A stretch of 64,000 nt of DNA from Rhyacophila brunnea (lineage: Eukaryota > Arthropoda > Insecta > Trichoptera > Rhyacophilidae): NCBI GenBank assembly GCA_022495005.1, contig JAGYXB010000653.1:992001-1056000 (forward strand), written 5' to 3'. Numbering within the stretch: position 1 is the stretch's first letter; every line of letters starts with the position of its first letter. Of this stretch, positions 43,801 through 55,800 are shown piece by piece. The notes beneath the pieces were generated by a model, which saw only the letters and a list, made by a program, of their open reading frames with translations, was not told the origin of the DNA and searched no databases. The position numbers and the translations under genes were made by a program.

Positions 43801-46800
43801 ATTATAATTTGAGCAGTTTATGGTAATAACAATTTTAACATTTTACCTAGTCCACCGCCGAGCCAATTCACCTCTGGTCAACACCGTGGAGTTTTTTTTT
43901 TAATCAAACATTCTTTTCAACAAAGCACATGGACAAAATGGTTAATAACCATTTTTTTTTAAATAATAAAATACCTCAACACCACCGAGATCTAAGGTTC
44001 TATATGCTTTATCTTGGGACCGAAAATATGATTTATATGTTCATATATTAGTTATATTTTGACCCGAACCGAGTCGATGGCGGAAAAAAAAAATTTATAA
44101 AGCCCGAAATGACCTATTTTATGTACCAATGTTTCGGAAATCGTATACCAAGCTATCTTTCGGTTTGCATTTCCCATCTCTGATATATATAATAAACCTA
44201 TTTTCAATCAATGAAAGTCAGTTTTCAGTATTTTTCACTTCCCATAAATTTGCAACAATGCGACAATTCCAGAAGTATTGATTTGGGTAGAGACCATTTC
44301 ACCTAAGGATTTTGTTCATTCACACTCCCTCTTTCGATACATTATATAAATTTAAGATTTTTTTATTACAATTATTTATGGCGTTTCCTCGATGTTTTTG
44401 GTATATTCGGATAACACTTAATATTCCATATAAATGCACATTGAAAAGTGGCTGCTAAAAAGTCGTCATCTTTGCCAGCCTGTTTTGATGTTTCATGTTC
44501 GATGGTATACTTATGTCAAATAGTAGTAGTAATACAAATAATTTAAAAAAAATACCATCCATTAAGTACATCGTTTTTGTTGTCAATATCTGCATATTTA
44601 ATAATATTAATTGAGTGATTGCAAAATTGTTTAAATGCTCGCGGATATAGACAGATGCGGATGTTATCAGTATGAAGTTTTCACTTTAGCTCTATCTTTG
44701 GGATTGATAGGGATGAACCCATCCCCAATTATATGTAAAATAATAATAAAAAAAATATACGTATATCTTGAACATACATAACTTGAAAACACCTCAGATA
44801 TATATATATGTCACGGCCCCCATAAGGGTGGGGCTGACAGGGCTCTAGCCTAGGGGCCCGGGTTCAGGGGGGCCAAGCGTGGCAGGTCGACCACATAATT
44901 GAGATAAACACACATCTTAAATATGCCCTAATTGTAAAAAAGTCACCTGCGGCACTATTTTACTTCGCGGTTATTACCATTTTAAAATATAAGTATGGTT
45001 GTGCGAAGCATTTTTTAGTTATTGTGTGTTGATACTCGACAACATATTTAGATGTGTTAAAAATCGCTAAAAATATATTGACCTCGAACACCATTTAGAA
45101 AACGCTACTGTAGAGCGTCAGGCTGTCTTTAACCTTCGTGATAGGTATGGGGGCCGCCAAAGATCCTGGCTTGGGGCCCGCTTCAGGGTGTGGGGGCCAT
45201 GATATATAATATACACCTACTCGAAAAAAACATATTTAAAAAAAAATACGATGCTCGATGATTTTTTCTATTCGGCATATTTATCTGAGGTGCTTTCAAG
45301 TTATGTATGTTCAATATATGGAATGTTACATTCTCAAACGCTTGTGAATTATTCGTTGAATAAAAGATATGGTTGATTTTACATAAATATTTGCTTTAAA
45401 ACACAAATGTTTACATTTTTCATATTTAATATTTTGTTTGACATATCTAGCTATCAATTTCTGTATGTAATCAGATTTAAAAAAAGAACTACTCTTTCAC
45501 ATCCGTCTATTATTATTTAATTGTTCGAAAAGTCCAACATCGTTTTTTCGCCTATGTTATGTCGAAAGGCTATCTACTCTTTACTCTTGCAGTCGTGCCC
45601 CCGCATACCTAGTATCTACCACAAGCATCTGTTCTCAAAGCACAGTTAATAGGAATATTTTGAGCCTTGCAAAGGTGTTTCAATGACATTAAATATTTAT
45701 CTATTCGAAAATAAAAATAAATTAAGTAAGGATTACAATGAAAGACAATATAATTGTGTACCTGTGTAATGGTTTGTTTAACTTTTTGATTTTTATATTT
45801 ATATTTAAGTAGTTTTGAAATCGCCGCTGGAAACGTTGCACGGATCGAAGTGTACAGGCTCTTATTTTCGGGGAAAATAAAAACAAAGTTGTTTCAGATA
45901 CTTTGCCGCATAATCTTGTTTCTATGAAAGGCAACACTCGGAAGGGAGGGGGGAAAGCTGGCCGCGGTGTGTAGTGGAAAATGCGACCCGCCAACTAATT
46001 CAGTTTATACGACGTCGATTTGGCAAGAAACTGACGCTTGGCTCTACTTTGGTCCATTCAGAATTTTCCCTCGTTGACTTTTGCCAGAAGCTCGCATTGG
46101 CGCGCCTACAACTACACCCTGTGGGGATACCGGCAAATTATACTACGCCAGTAATAATTAGTATTTATTGTCTCTCTGGAGACTTTATTTATGTAGACAA
46201 ACGCGAGTATGTTACGTTGATCCCAAAGAGTTTGGACTATACCTAGAGCTTTGATTCTCAACCAGGGTTTCACGGACTTTTTTTAAAATTAGCAAGAGAT
46301 TGAAAAAATACCTATCAATAACAACGTTTTGAAATGTATTATTGATAGATATGATGAATAATACAATCTGATTGATACAACATAATATGTTTAGTATGTA
46401 ACTAATAAGCGTAATGTAAAGTGAAAATGTCGTATTGTTTATAATAGGTATGCGTCGCTTTTTTTGAAATTTCACAAAATATATCAAGGATTCCTCCAAC
46501 CAATAAAGGTTGAGGGAACCTAGATATCATATGATAGTTTTTTTTAGATATTTAAACTTCTCATAACGTTTCCAAAATATTTTTATATGATGGATACTAT
46601 TTGGCTGTAGATATTGACAACATTTTTGGTAAATAAAAAGGGAAAAGGCAGTATATTTTTCGGTTACTCCTATATACCTACTATTTATTACTTTTAAATT
46701 TAAGGGTGATTTTAACTGACTAATGAAGTTTCGTTAAATAAAATCTTTCTTTTACACTTGTAATACTAATGTAATACAGTTTTCATCTCAGTGTGACTAG

Positions 46801-49800
46801 GTAAATACATTATGAGGCAGAATTGTAGTTCAAAATAACTTGCAACAAATTTAAGTATTAGCATTTATAGAAATGTTTCAGCTCCATTTTCGTTTATTTA
46901 TGATCCATTTCATTATACAGAGAATCGTTTTATTTCAATCACACAAATGAACCCATTCTGAAGAGTAAATTTTATCAAAACCGGTAAAAAAATATAAATA
47001 CATATTTAAAATCCCTTTATGTTATATGACCAATATCCATTTAAAACTCATTAAGGGTTGTATCGAATTATATTAGGAACGACACTGCGTACAACCATGT
47101 TTTCCAGACGAATCGAAAGTGCAAACGCATTAAGAATTTTATGAGGGTTCTTTTACCAACAGGCGTTAATGGGGGAAGGGGGTGAGTTTTTAAAATGAGC
47201 ACTTCATTCGAGACTCAAGAGAAGCCGAGATTGATTACTTATTCACGGAAAACCTTGAAGAATAAAGTATAAGATATTAAATATGGCGGGGGGGGGGGGT
47301 GACGAGCCCGAGATTTGTGAAGTTTAATGTTGAAGGGTATTACATAAATAACCCTTTCTCAGTTTAAAAATATCTTTTTTCTGTGTACCATCGATGCAAT
47401 TAACTTTTTATTAATTTGGTACAGTATAAGCCTTAATATAATATACTAAATTATTCTAAAAAATACTTTTAAACATCTTTAAAAAATAAAACATACAATT
47501 TTTTATATTGGTTGTAAATAACCTTTGTAATAAATTTGGGAGTTTGTTCAGTAGATGCTACAATTTATAATTGAATAATATATTGTTGTGTTACCTACCA
47601 ATAAATTCCTTTGTTAAGGTTCAATGATAGCATGAGAAAGCTTCATTAGTAGAAAGTCTAATAGGTATTATACTTCTTTGTATTTATTTTAATGGTGCTT
47701 ATCCATAAAAAATAGCGCCTTTATCTATCGTTTGTTATAATAACAATTGAGTTGAATTAATTGGGTAATACTCTCATTTAAAATGAAGTCAACAATAAAT
47801 AAGCTGAATCAGTCACAATTAATTTTATAATTCATATGAAATTTTCACAACTGTGCCTATACAGAAAAAAATATAATAGTATAAAGACATTCTATAATAA
47901 ATTACTTTCGTGTTTGTTGAGAGACATTATATCTGAAAGTCTTTTAAGTTATTTTTTTCGATAATACGTCCATGAATATTTTATATCGTATTTCTTTCTT
48001 TTGACCATGATAAAATACCTTGCCTTACTAGTTTAATCCTAATACATAGCATATATTTAAAATTAATTATTTTATATTTAACGACCATCAGCTCAAGATT
48101 AACTAAGAATAATCTTAAAATACTTAACGACGATTGTTTTAATTTTTGTCGTGTTCACGTCTCACGGCACGACCAAAGAATTCGAGTTTTGTTTTCTCAT
48201 AATGAATACAATTCCCAAAATTTGTTACGTATTATTTATTGACATAATATTCTGAGGACTCTCCAGTAAACCCAGATCTCAAAAGCATTTAGTTGATTAA
48301 TGAAATTGTGAATCAGAGTCCAATACATTTCAAGCCACCCTGTCAAATCAACAGCATAACACGCTTGTAAACCTTATGCTCATCAACGTCTCGGAAAACT
48401 GATAATTCTGCCAAGAGCTGTCGATGTACATAATATTTTTGAAAAAAAAATCTCCAACGTTTCTATTAACCAATCAGGAATAAAAACAGTTTGAAGAGGA
48501 GATAATAATAACGACCTGTACAATATATTCACAAAGATTTCTACGCAGTTCAATATTTGAGATTCATTGACAACACTGGCCGCATGGATAATAATAAACC
48601 GACAAAGAGAGTAATATCGAGCAATCCAAAAAGATCTTAAAGATGTAATATGTCAAAATTTTCTGGCTATAAGAAGCTATTAAAGACGGAAAATGGCTAC
48701 TTTACAGCGAGACAGAGTTGTCAACTTAATATTTTTCTTGTCAGATCTAGCATTTTTAAAATGATTGAAAAATACGCATCTGGCATATAACGTTAGGTCT
48801 AATATTTTGCGACACTTCAAACCGCATAAAAATTTAAATTTTGGCCATGTGACCGTGCATAATAAAAGTAAACATAATCTAACATAATTAAGATTTTCAT
48901 GAACTTTATTTTTTTAATTGTCAAACAATAAATTATTCTCCAATCTATATTTTCGTAAAAATATTGTCCGTAATATGATATGTTTAAAAATATGTCTATT
49001 TGATAGATATTTTTTAGCAAATTAAAAAATCAAGCATAATTTTCTTCAAATTAGTTTATTTTCTTGACAAAGGTAACTGGCAATACTGGGGATAGGTGAT
49101 AAATGTACTAGAGGAAGTCAAAATTCACGCTAAGTTGTTGCACTTCGGATGCATTATGTCCATGACTCTGCACCATTTCAAGAAATAACCAGGACATTTA
49201 ATTTTGTGAACCGTATCCTTAAGTCTACATTTAAATCACGATCACGCAGAAATATGTATGTTAGGTTAATATACGATTATTAATTATTAACGTCGCCAAT
49301 AATTTAATTATAGTGGGTTCAATAGGTGCTCTGATTTACTCTATTTTTATCACGAAACAATATCTTTCAATGATGCCAAACAGGTTTTGTGTTTAAAAAT
49401 GATTTTATTTTTATAGAGTACTTTATTTTCAAATTTTAGGAATGGAACGACATGAATTTGCGGTGGAACACCTCTGACTACGGCGGTGTAAAAGATTTAC
49501 GAATTCCGCCCCACCGGCTATGGAAACCGGATGTCCTCATGTACAACAGGTATGATGGAGCTCATAAACTAGTGTTGCCTTAACGCGTGCCAACAATCCC
49601 ATTTCGGCCCGGATACTGTGGATAAAGGAATATTTCTGCGAGATCGGGGTTTGCGCCTTCTACAAATTTCGCCTCGTCGGGATTATTTTTTCACCTATGA
49701 ACTTTATAATATCGTTCACGGGCGACGGTAAAAAAATACATCAAAAAATTGCCCGCATGTTTTTTACAGTCTTTATGATGACTACATTTTACATTTTTTA

Positions 49801-52800
49801 TAATATCTGTGTATTCCACTTTGTGGTTATTAAGATATTTCAACCTTTCCGATTTTATTTAAAATAATATCAAAAAATTCTTGTTTTACCATTTTCCTTA
49901 AATTCTACCGTTAAGTAAGAAAAGAATTATATTTTTAAGAATAATTTTATCAGGTTGGAAAACTCACATAATTGAGAAAATTGTAGTCTATTCAGCATTC
50001 GACGTATGTCGTCAATTACTATTTATTATTCTCTTTGATAAGCTCTAAGCTACGGGATGCTGCCATGATGGATTGATTGCAAAAAAACTGGCGAGTGACA
50101 GGGATCCTTGGAGGCGTCGTGTGGTATACATAATATGCCCCAACTAATTGGTGGACATGGTTAAAAAAGAAGAAGAATCATTTTATTGGTTTTAATTATC
50201 ATATTTTTATGGAAACAGAGGTAAATGCAATGGACGGTGCGTAAACCCAGGAGATGCAGGGTTCGATTCCCTGCCGGGGTGGCTTACTTTTTTCAAAAAG
50301 ATTTTTTCTATTGGTTATAATATATTTTCTCAGAAAGTGTTTTTCAAAATTATGTATGAAATACGTTGTATTAGACAATTAAAAGAAAACACAATATGAT
50401 ACACAATTATTATTTAACTATATAATATATATTGTGTTAACAAATAGATACTTTGACAACTAGGATATTAGTTTATTATTATGTAGGTCCTCAATTAAGG
50501 TGTCACTATTTTTTGTTTAAATGCACCTGTTCAAGAAATAAAACTCAACCAATTTTTCCTAATAAAGTATCTTTTTTATACTATTTTTTTATGCAAATGA
50601 ATACTCAATATTTAAAAACGTAGTATCGTTTTATTGAATTCTCATAGATGGCGCTCTGATTTAGCTTTCATTGTGTAGAATGGGATGATTATGGGTTCAA
50701 ATCACATTCGGTGAATTTTTCGATACGTCATGACGTGTCTGATGTATGAAAAAATATGTATATGTGATGTCTTTTGGTTATATTATAATATGAATTCCTT
50801 ACCCAAACTTAAATTGGATTATTCAATTGAAAATATTATTATCTTCTTTATTATTTGACACTATTTTATTTAATAAAATGCATTCTTTTTAATTCAAATG
50901 GATATAATATTATGCTGTAATAAATTACTTACCATCATCAATACTTGCTAAATATATAAATAAATAGCTGTCAAAAACAATAATAATTAATAATCGTTTT
51001 TTACCTCGACTTAAAAAAATGTAAATACGTATAATTTTATTATAACCCACTTCACCACCATCAGCCGGTTTTCAATTTAAATGAAAATCAATTTAAGGGG
51101 TCTTGTATCTACAAATATACTACTAAATTTGTGTATTTTCTTTAGTTATTTCCTATATGATCGATTTTAAACTGGCCGTGGGAAATTAAAATTAACCTAA
51201 ACGAAATTATTTTAATGACGACATTTGAAAACCAAATCAGTTACGTAGGTATTACAAAATGTGTAAAGTACATTTTGCTCAGTACCATCAAGTGAAAGTT
51301 GTGTGTTTGAATCCAATTTTATCCATGTTTTTGTCAAGGGTTTTTTTTAAGATTATATTTCTTAGGCTGTCCTAATTCTTCATATTATTCTATATTCAAT
51401 AAAGTGAAAACTATATTATTAAGTATTTAATAAATATAATTAAATATATGTACTATAAATATTATTTCATTTTCAAAAACGTCATCGACTTATTCTTGAA
51501 ACTATTAGGTTATCATTTAATTGTATATATAAATAATATTTTTTTATGTTTACAAAGCACAGCCAAATTTGATAAATTATATAATATATTATAAAAGATC
51601 AAATTTAATTAACTAACACAATATGACGCATGCTGCTTTAATATAAATGTGCCACAATTTTCAAGTGCTGACGAAGGTTTCGATGGCACGTATCCCACCA
51701 ACGTAGTCGTGAGGAATAACGGCTCCTGTATGTACGTTCCACCTGGCATCTTCAAGAGTACCTGCAAAATTGACATCACCTGGTTCCCCTTTGACGACCA
51801 ACGCTGTGAAATGAAATTCGGCAGCTGGACTCACGATGGCTTTCAGGTAAACTCCTCCGAGAACAGTAAAATTACATTTTCCATAATATTTTCGTAGAAA
51901 AGTTATTGTCTTTGAAGTTTTGTTTTTGACAGTTCGTAGATATCAACGTATCCTTAATCTAAAATAGGACCGAAATGCCATCAACTATTTATAGTCAATC
52001 TTTGATAGTGGGTGGTACGTAAACATCTAGAACAAATAACGTATCAAAAGATCGATAACTAAATTTAACACAATGTAGGATGGAGATAATAAGCTGTCGA
52101 ACTATATTATAAACGTAAATGTTTAATATATAATATAGATTGTTCTATGGATTTATACTAATATAAAGTACCTATTTATTTCGGTATTAGAAACTTTATA
52201 AGAATCTCTGAGTTTTTTATGTCTTATTGAATACTCACATCAAAGAATACTTACTCTAAATGTACGTAGCACCGATATAGATATTTTTTAAAAAATGCAC
52301 ATGAAAATGACGTTTTTTTTATATGACAAGTCTTAAAGTGCGGCCACACCGAAAACAAGTCGCGCGACAACTCGTTAAATTTTACGATAAGCATGATAAT
52401 TATCGTAAAATTTCTTAAGCAATTATGATAATAATCGTAAAATTTAACGAGTTGTCGCCCGACTTGTTGCCGGTGTGGACCAGGCATTACGTTTACACTT
52501 GAAACAATACAATATAAGAATCAAAAATCAAGGTTTGAAAAACGAAAGAGAGGAGAACTTTAAAATATATATTTTAAACTCGTTATATTTACTCCATGAT
52601 TTTTTTAAAGTTACCATTGCTAAAATGAAATAATATATGTATGTACCGTACCTACTGTATGAAATATTAAAAATGTTCTCTGTTTTATACCGTATAATGG
52701 AATCTCTTTGGCAATGCAGCAATACAAATTTAATATTTTAACTGTTGTATTATTAAATTATATCCATGCATTTTCATTTTATTAAATCATATGAAAATAT

Positions 52801-55800
52801 ATATAAACGTGTGGTAAAAATAGTACGACACAAAATAATTTGTAGGGTATTATATATAATTTTATTAATTTTTAAATTCCGAAAAATTACGTGGTGTATG
52901 ATAAGTATACTATTTTCGAAAACACGTTGAGAATAAATAAATTTGTGATACTTTTAGCTGGACTTACAACTTCAAGATGAAACCGGTGGCGATATAAGCA
53001 GTTTCGTCACCAATGGCGAATGGGAACTAATCGGTGAGACTTTTTTAATAATATTATGTAACTATTGTTTAATTTTAAATAAAGAAACTTTTTACACCAA
53101 TACAAAGATGGACATATTTATGAAATGAATTAAAAATATATAATAATGTAATTATACATATATTTATTTGGCGCCGCCTTATGGCGAGAGCGAGTAATGT
53201 AGGCATTCCCTAATTCGAATACATGAGAAGATCAGTAAAGTTGGCCTTCCATCTTGTTACTGTACTGTTACCAAGTAGCCGTTTCAAAATGTCCCCAGAT
53301 TATTTTTTTCGGAGCGAGAGAGCGTGTTCTAATCTCGAGCCCCGCTAATAAGTAAAAAATCAAATCCATAACCATATAAAAATATGCGTTTACGTAAATT
53401 AATATAAAAATAAATGTATTTGGTCCCGACCGTAAATGAAATACCTATTATTAATTATTACATATCCCTCGAATCGAAATCATATTGCCGAGTAAAGTAT
53501 CATAAGCCCAGTATCTCAGTATCCATATATTAAACTTAGTAAAATAATATTAATTAAATCAGCGTTTACGTGATGGAAATCTATTAAAAAGTTTTATCAA
53601 CTTAACGATATTTGAGTTGACAGCTGTTTCAGTCTATTAATTCATCTTTAGAACGACGATAAGATAAGTAAGTAATTTTCAAAATCTAAAATTAAACGCT
53701 TGCAACTTCCAAGTCATGAAAGAAAGAGAGAGTATGTTTTAATATACATTCTTTTTTCGCCCGATGGTTTCTATGGACTTTTTCCAATGTTTTTATTTAT
53801 CTTTTGGGGATGATAAGGAGAAAGAGTCGTTATTGCTTGAATATTGTGAGGAGAGAGCTTATTTGTCGTTACGTTAATAAATAAATACAATGATAAATAT
53901 GGCAGAATAATGTTATAGTCGCGTGTTATATACTGATGAGATTGACTATATTATTGAACTGACGGGTAATGTACCGAAATGTCAATATAACCGAGAGACT
54001 GGACTCGAGTGGAGTGAGGATTTATATATTGTTCTTGCTATTTATACAAATGTATTTCAAACATTACAAGAGACATTGTCGCAATTAACAAATCGTAATA
54101 AACCCTATTGATTTAGATTATGATTGAGGAAATGCTGACATCGTTTCGGCTAAGTTGTTTTGTTTTGACAACAAAACATACATAATATTAAAATGTGTCA
54201 CCCTTGTAATGCTGAGTGGTATGATTGCTACAATCTCATCAGATTAGGTCCGAAGTATATGACCATGAGTAGGATCTACAATTATTAATGACCGTTATCT
54301 ATAAGGTTTTTCGATAGCAACTTGTCTTCCTGTTTTGTGAGTAAAGTTTTCAAGTTGTGCGTGATTGTTTATTAATATCATGTTATTGTCTACAACAGGC
54401 GTTCCTGGAAAGCGCAACGAGATCTATTACAACTGCTGTCCTGAGCCCTACATCGATATTACCTTCGCGATCGTCATCAGACGAAAAACCCTTTACTATT
54501 TCTTCAACCTTATTGTTCCGTGTGTACTTATCGCCTCCATGGCTCTACTTGGCTTTACTTTGCCTCCAGACTCTGGAGAGAAACTCTCTTTGGGTAAATA
54601 TTTTTTTTTATATTTATATTGTTATTAGTTTTATTATTACGACTATTATAATATATATATATTTATATTATAATATTATCGAAAAGAAAAAATCGTTCAA
54701 TGCATCAATTAAAAGACGAATATTACGTTTACGAAACCGGGCAGTGACAGTTTAAATCAGTTTTTCTCAATTTTGAGTGGCCCATTTTGAGTGGCCCATT
54801 TTGAGTATAATATTTTGTAGTGTTAATTTTCTTCGTTTTTCTGCGATCTTGGACGTGTTTTGATTTATTTTTATGGTTTTAATTATAATAAATAAGTGTC
54901 ATCCAAACATCATCTGTTTGCAACCAAGTGTTGGCGATGGATTACGTAGTGTATGCAAAAATATTATTCTTATATTATAATAATTGTATAAATTCATATT
55001 TCTGTAATAATGTAGGTAATTGTTGAATTTTAAGAGTTTTTATTGGTTATCATAGATACTTATTTTATTTTGTGCGTGTGTCCTAGTTAAGAAACACTCA
55101 AATAACCACTTTCGGTTAAATTCACACATAACATGTTTTATTGCTTGTTGTATTCATCTTCAGACGTAAAGGTTAAGTAATTGTATTTTAACTACCTTTA
55201 TTGAAAATTAACCACAAAAATGAAAAATAAGAACACAATCATTAATAGTATTTTTTTAATGTTTCAGTTGATAAAAATACATTCTATTAAAAATGACAAA
55301 TACAAAGCTATTTTAGTTATTTTTTTTATTATTTCTACGGTTATATTTAGGTATATCGCTGTCTACGCTGAGGCCGATAGTTGTGTATTAGGTACCGCAT
55401 GATCCGTAAAAATGTTCTCGAGTAGACTGTAGTTTAATTAGTGTTATTAAAACAAAGTATCAATATGTGCTTTGTCACGCAGGGTTCGAAATGGACCAGA
55501 ACGCACCGGAGCGCCGTTCTGATTAATAAAATCACGTAGGAAAATAATTTGACTGTCTAAGCTAGATCTGCCATAAAACAAAAAACTTAACACTTATTTT
55601 TATAAAATACTCATAAATTTAGATAACTATGTTAATATTTTCGTAAAATCATCGAGCGCTCCGGTTCGTAAAATTTTCCATTTCGAGCGCTGGCTTTGTG
55701 AGATAGTGTAGTTAAATATACGAGTATGTATATAATGTATATGTATGACAAAAAACAATTTTTAGTATGTTATATTATCGCTGCTGTGGTGGATTCAAAA

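Larger units (their letters stand above)
29767..49439 (+). other. nAChRalpha6: Intron 3 (about 19.7 kb)
   Basis: It lies between the GTAAGT donor and the TTTTAG acceptor before exon 4. It contains RTE-like remnants (30278-30385, 31953-32396), MITE copies (32818-33212, 37255-37625, 39983-40350), a GC-ended element (44811-45202), a hAT-like element (46249-46517), SINE-like heads and a G12 run near 47288. No alternative exon 3 was recognised. Confidence 0.75.
49550..51665 (+). other. nAChRalpha6: Intron 4 (2.1 kb)
   Basis: Donor GTATGA and acceptor TTTTCAAG. The first 190 bases are less AT-rich and could be a conserved element. It carries a repeat shared with 9831-9935 and three tRNA-like SINE heads (50215, 50645, 51245). 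Confidence 0.8.

Noticed and set aside
50215..50285. Functional tRNA gene
   Set aside because: Only the T arm and a weak A box are present; no acceptor stem or complete anticodon arm can be formed.
53923..54111. 62-codon frame in intron 6
   Set aside because: It lies between two verified exons, breaks no splice logic and matches nothing known.
54357..54755. 132-codon frame overlapping exon 7
   Set aside because: Out-of-frame shadow of the receptor exon running into the intron.
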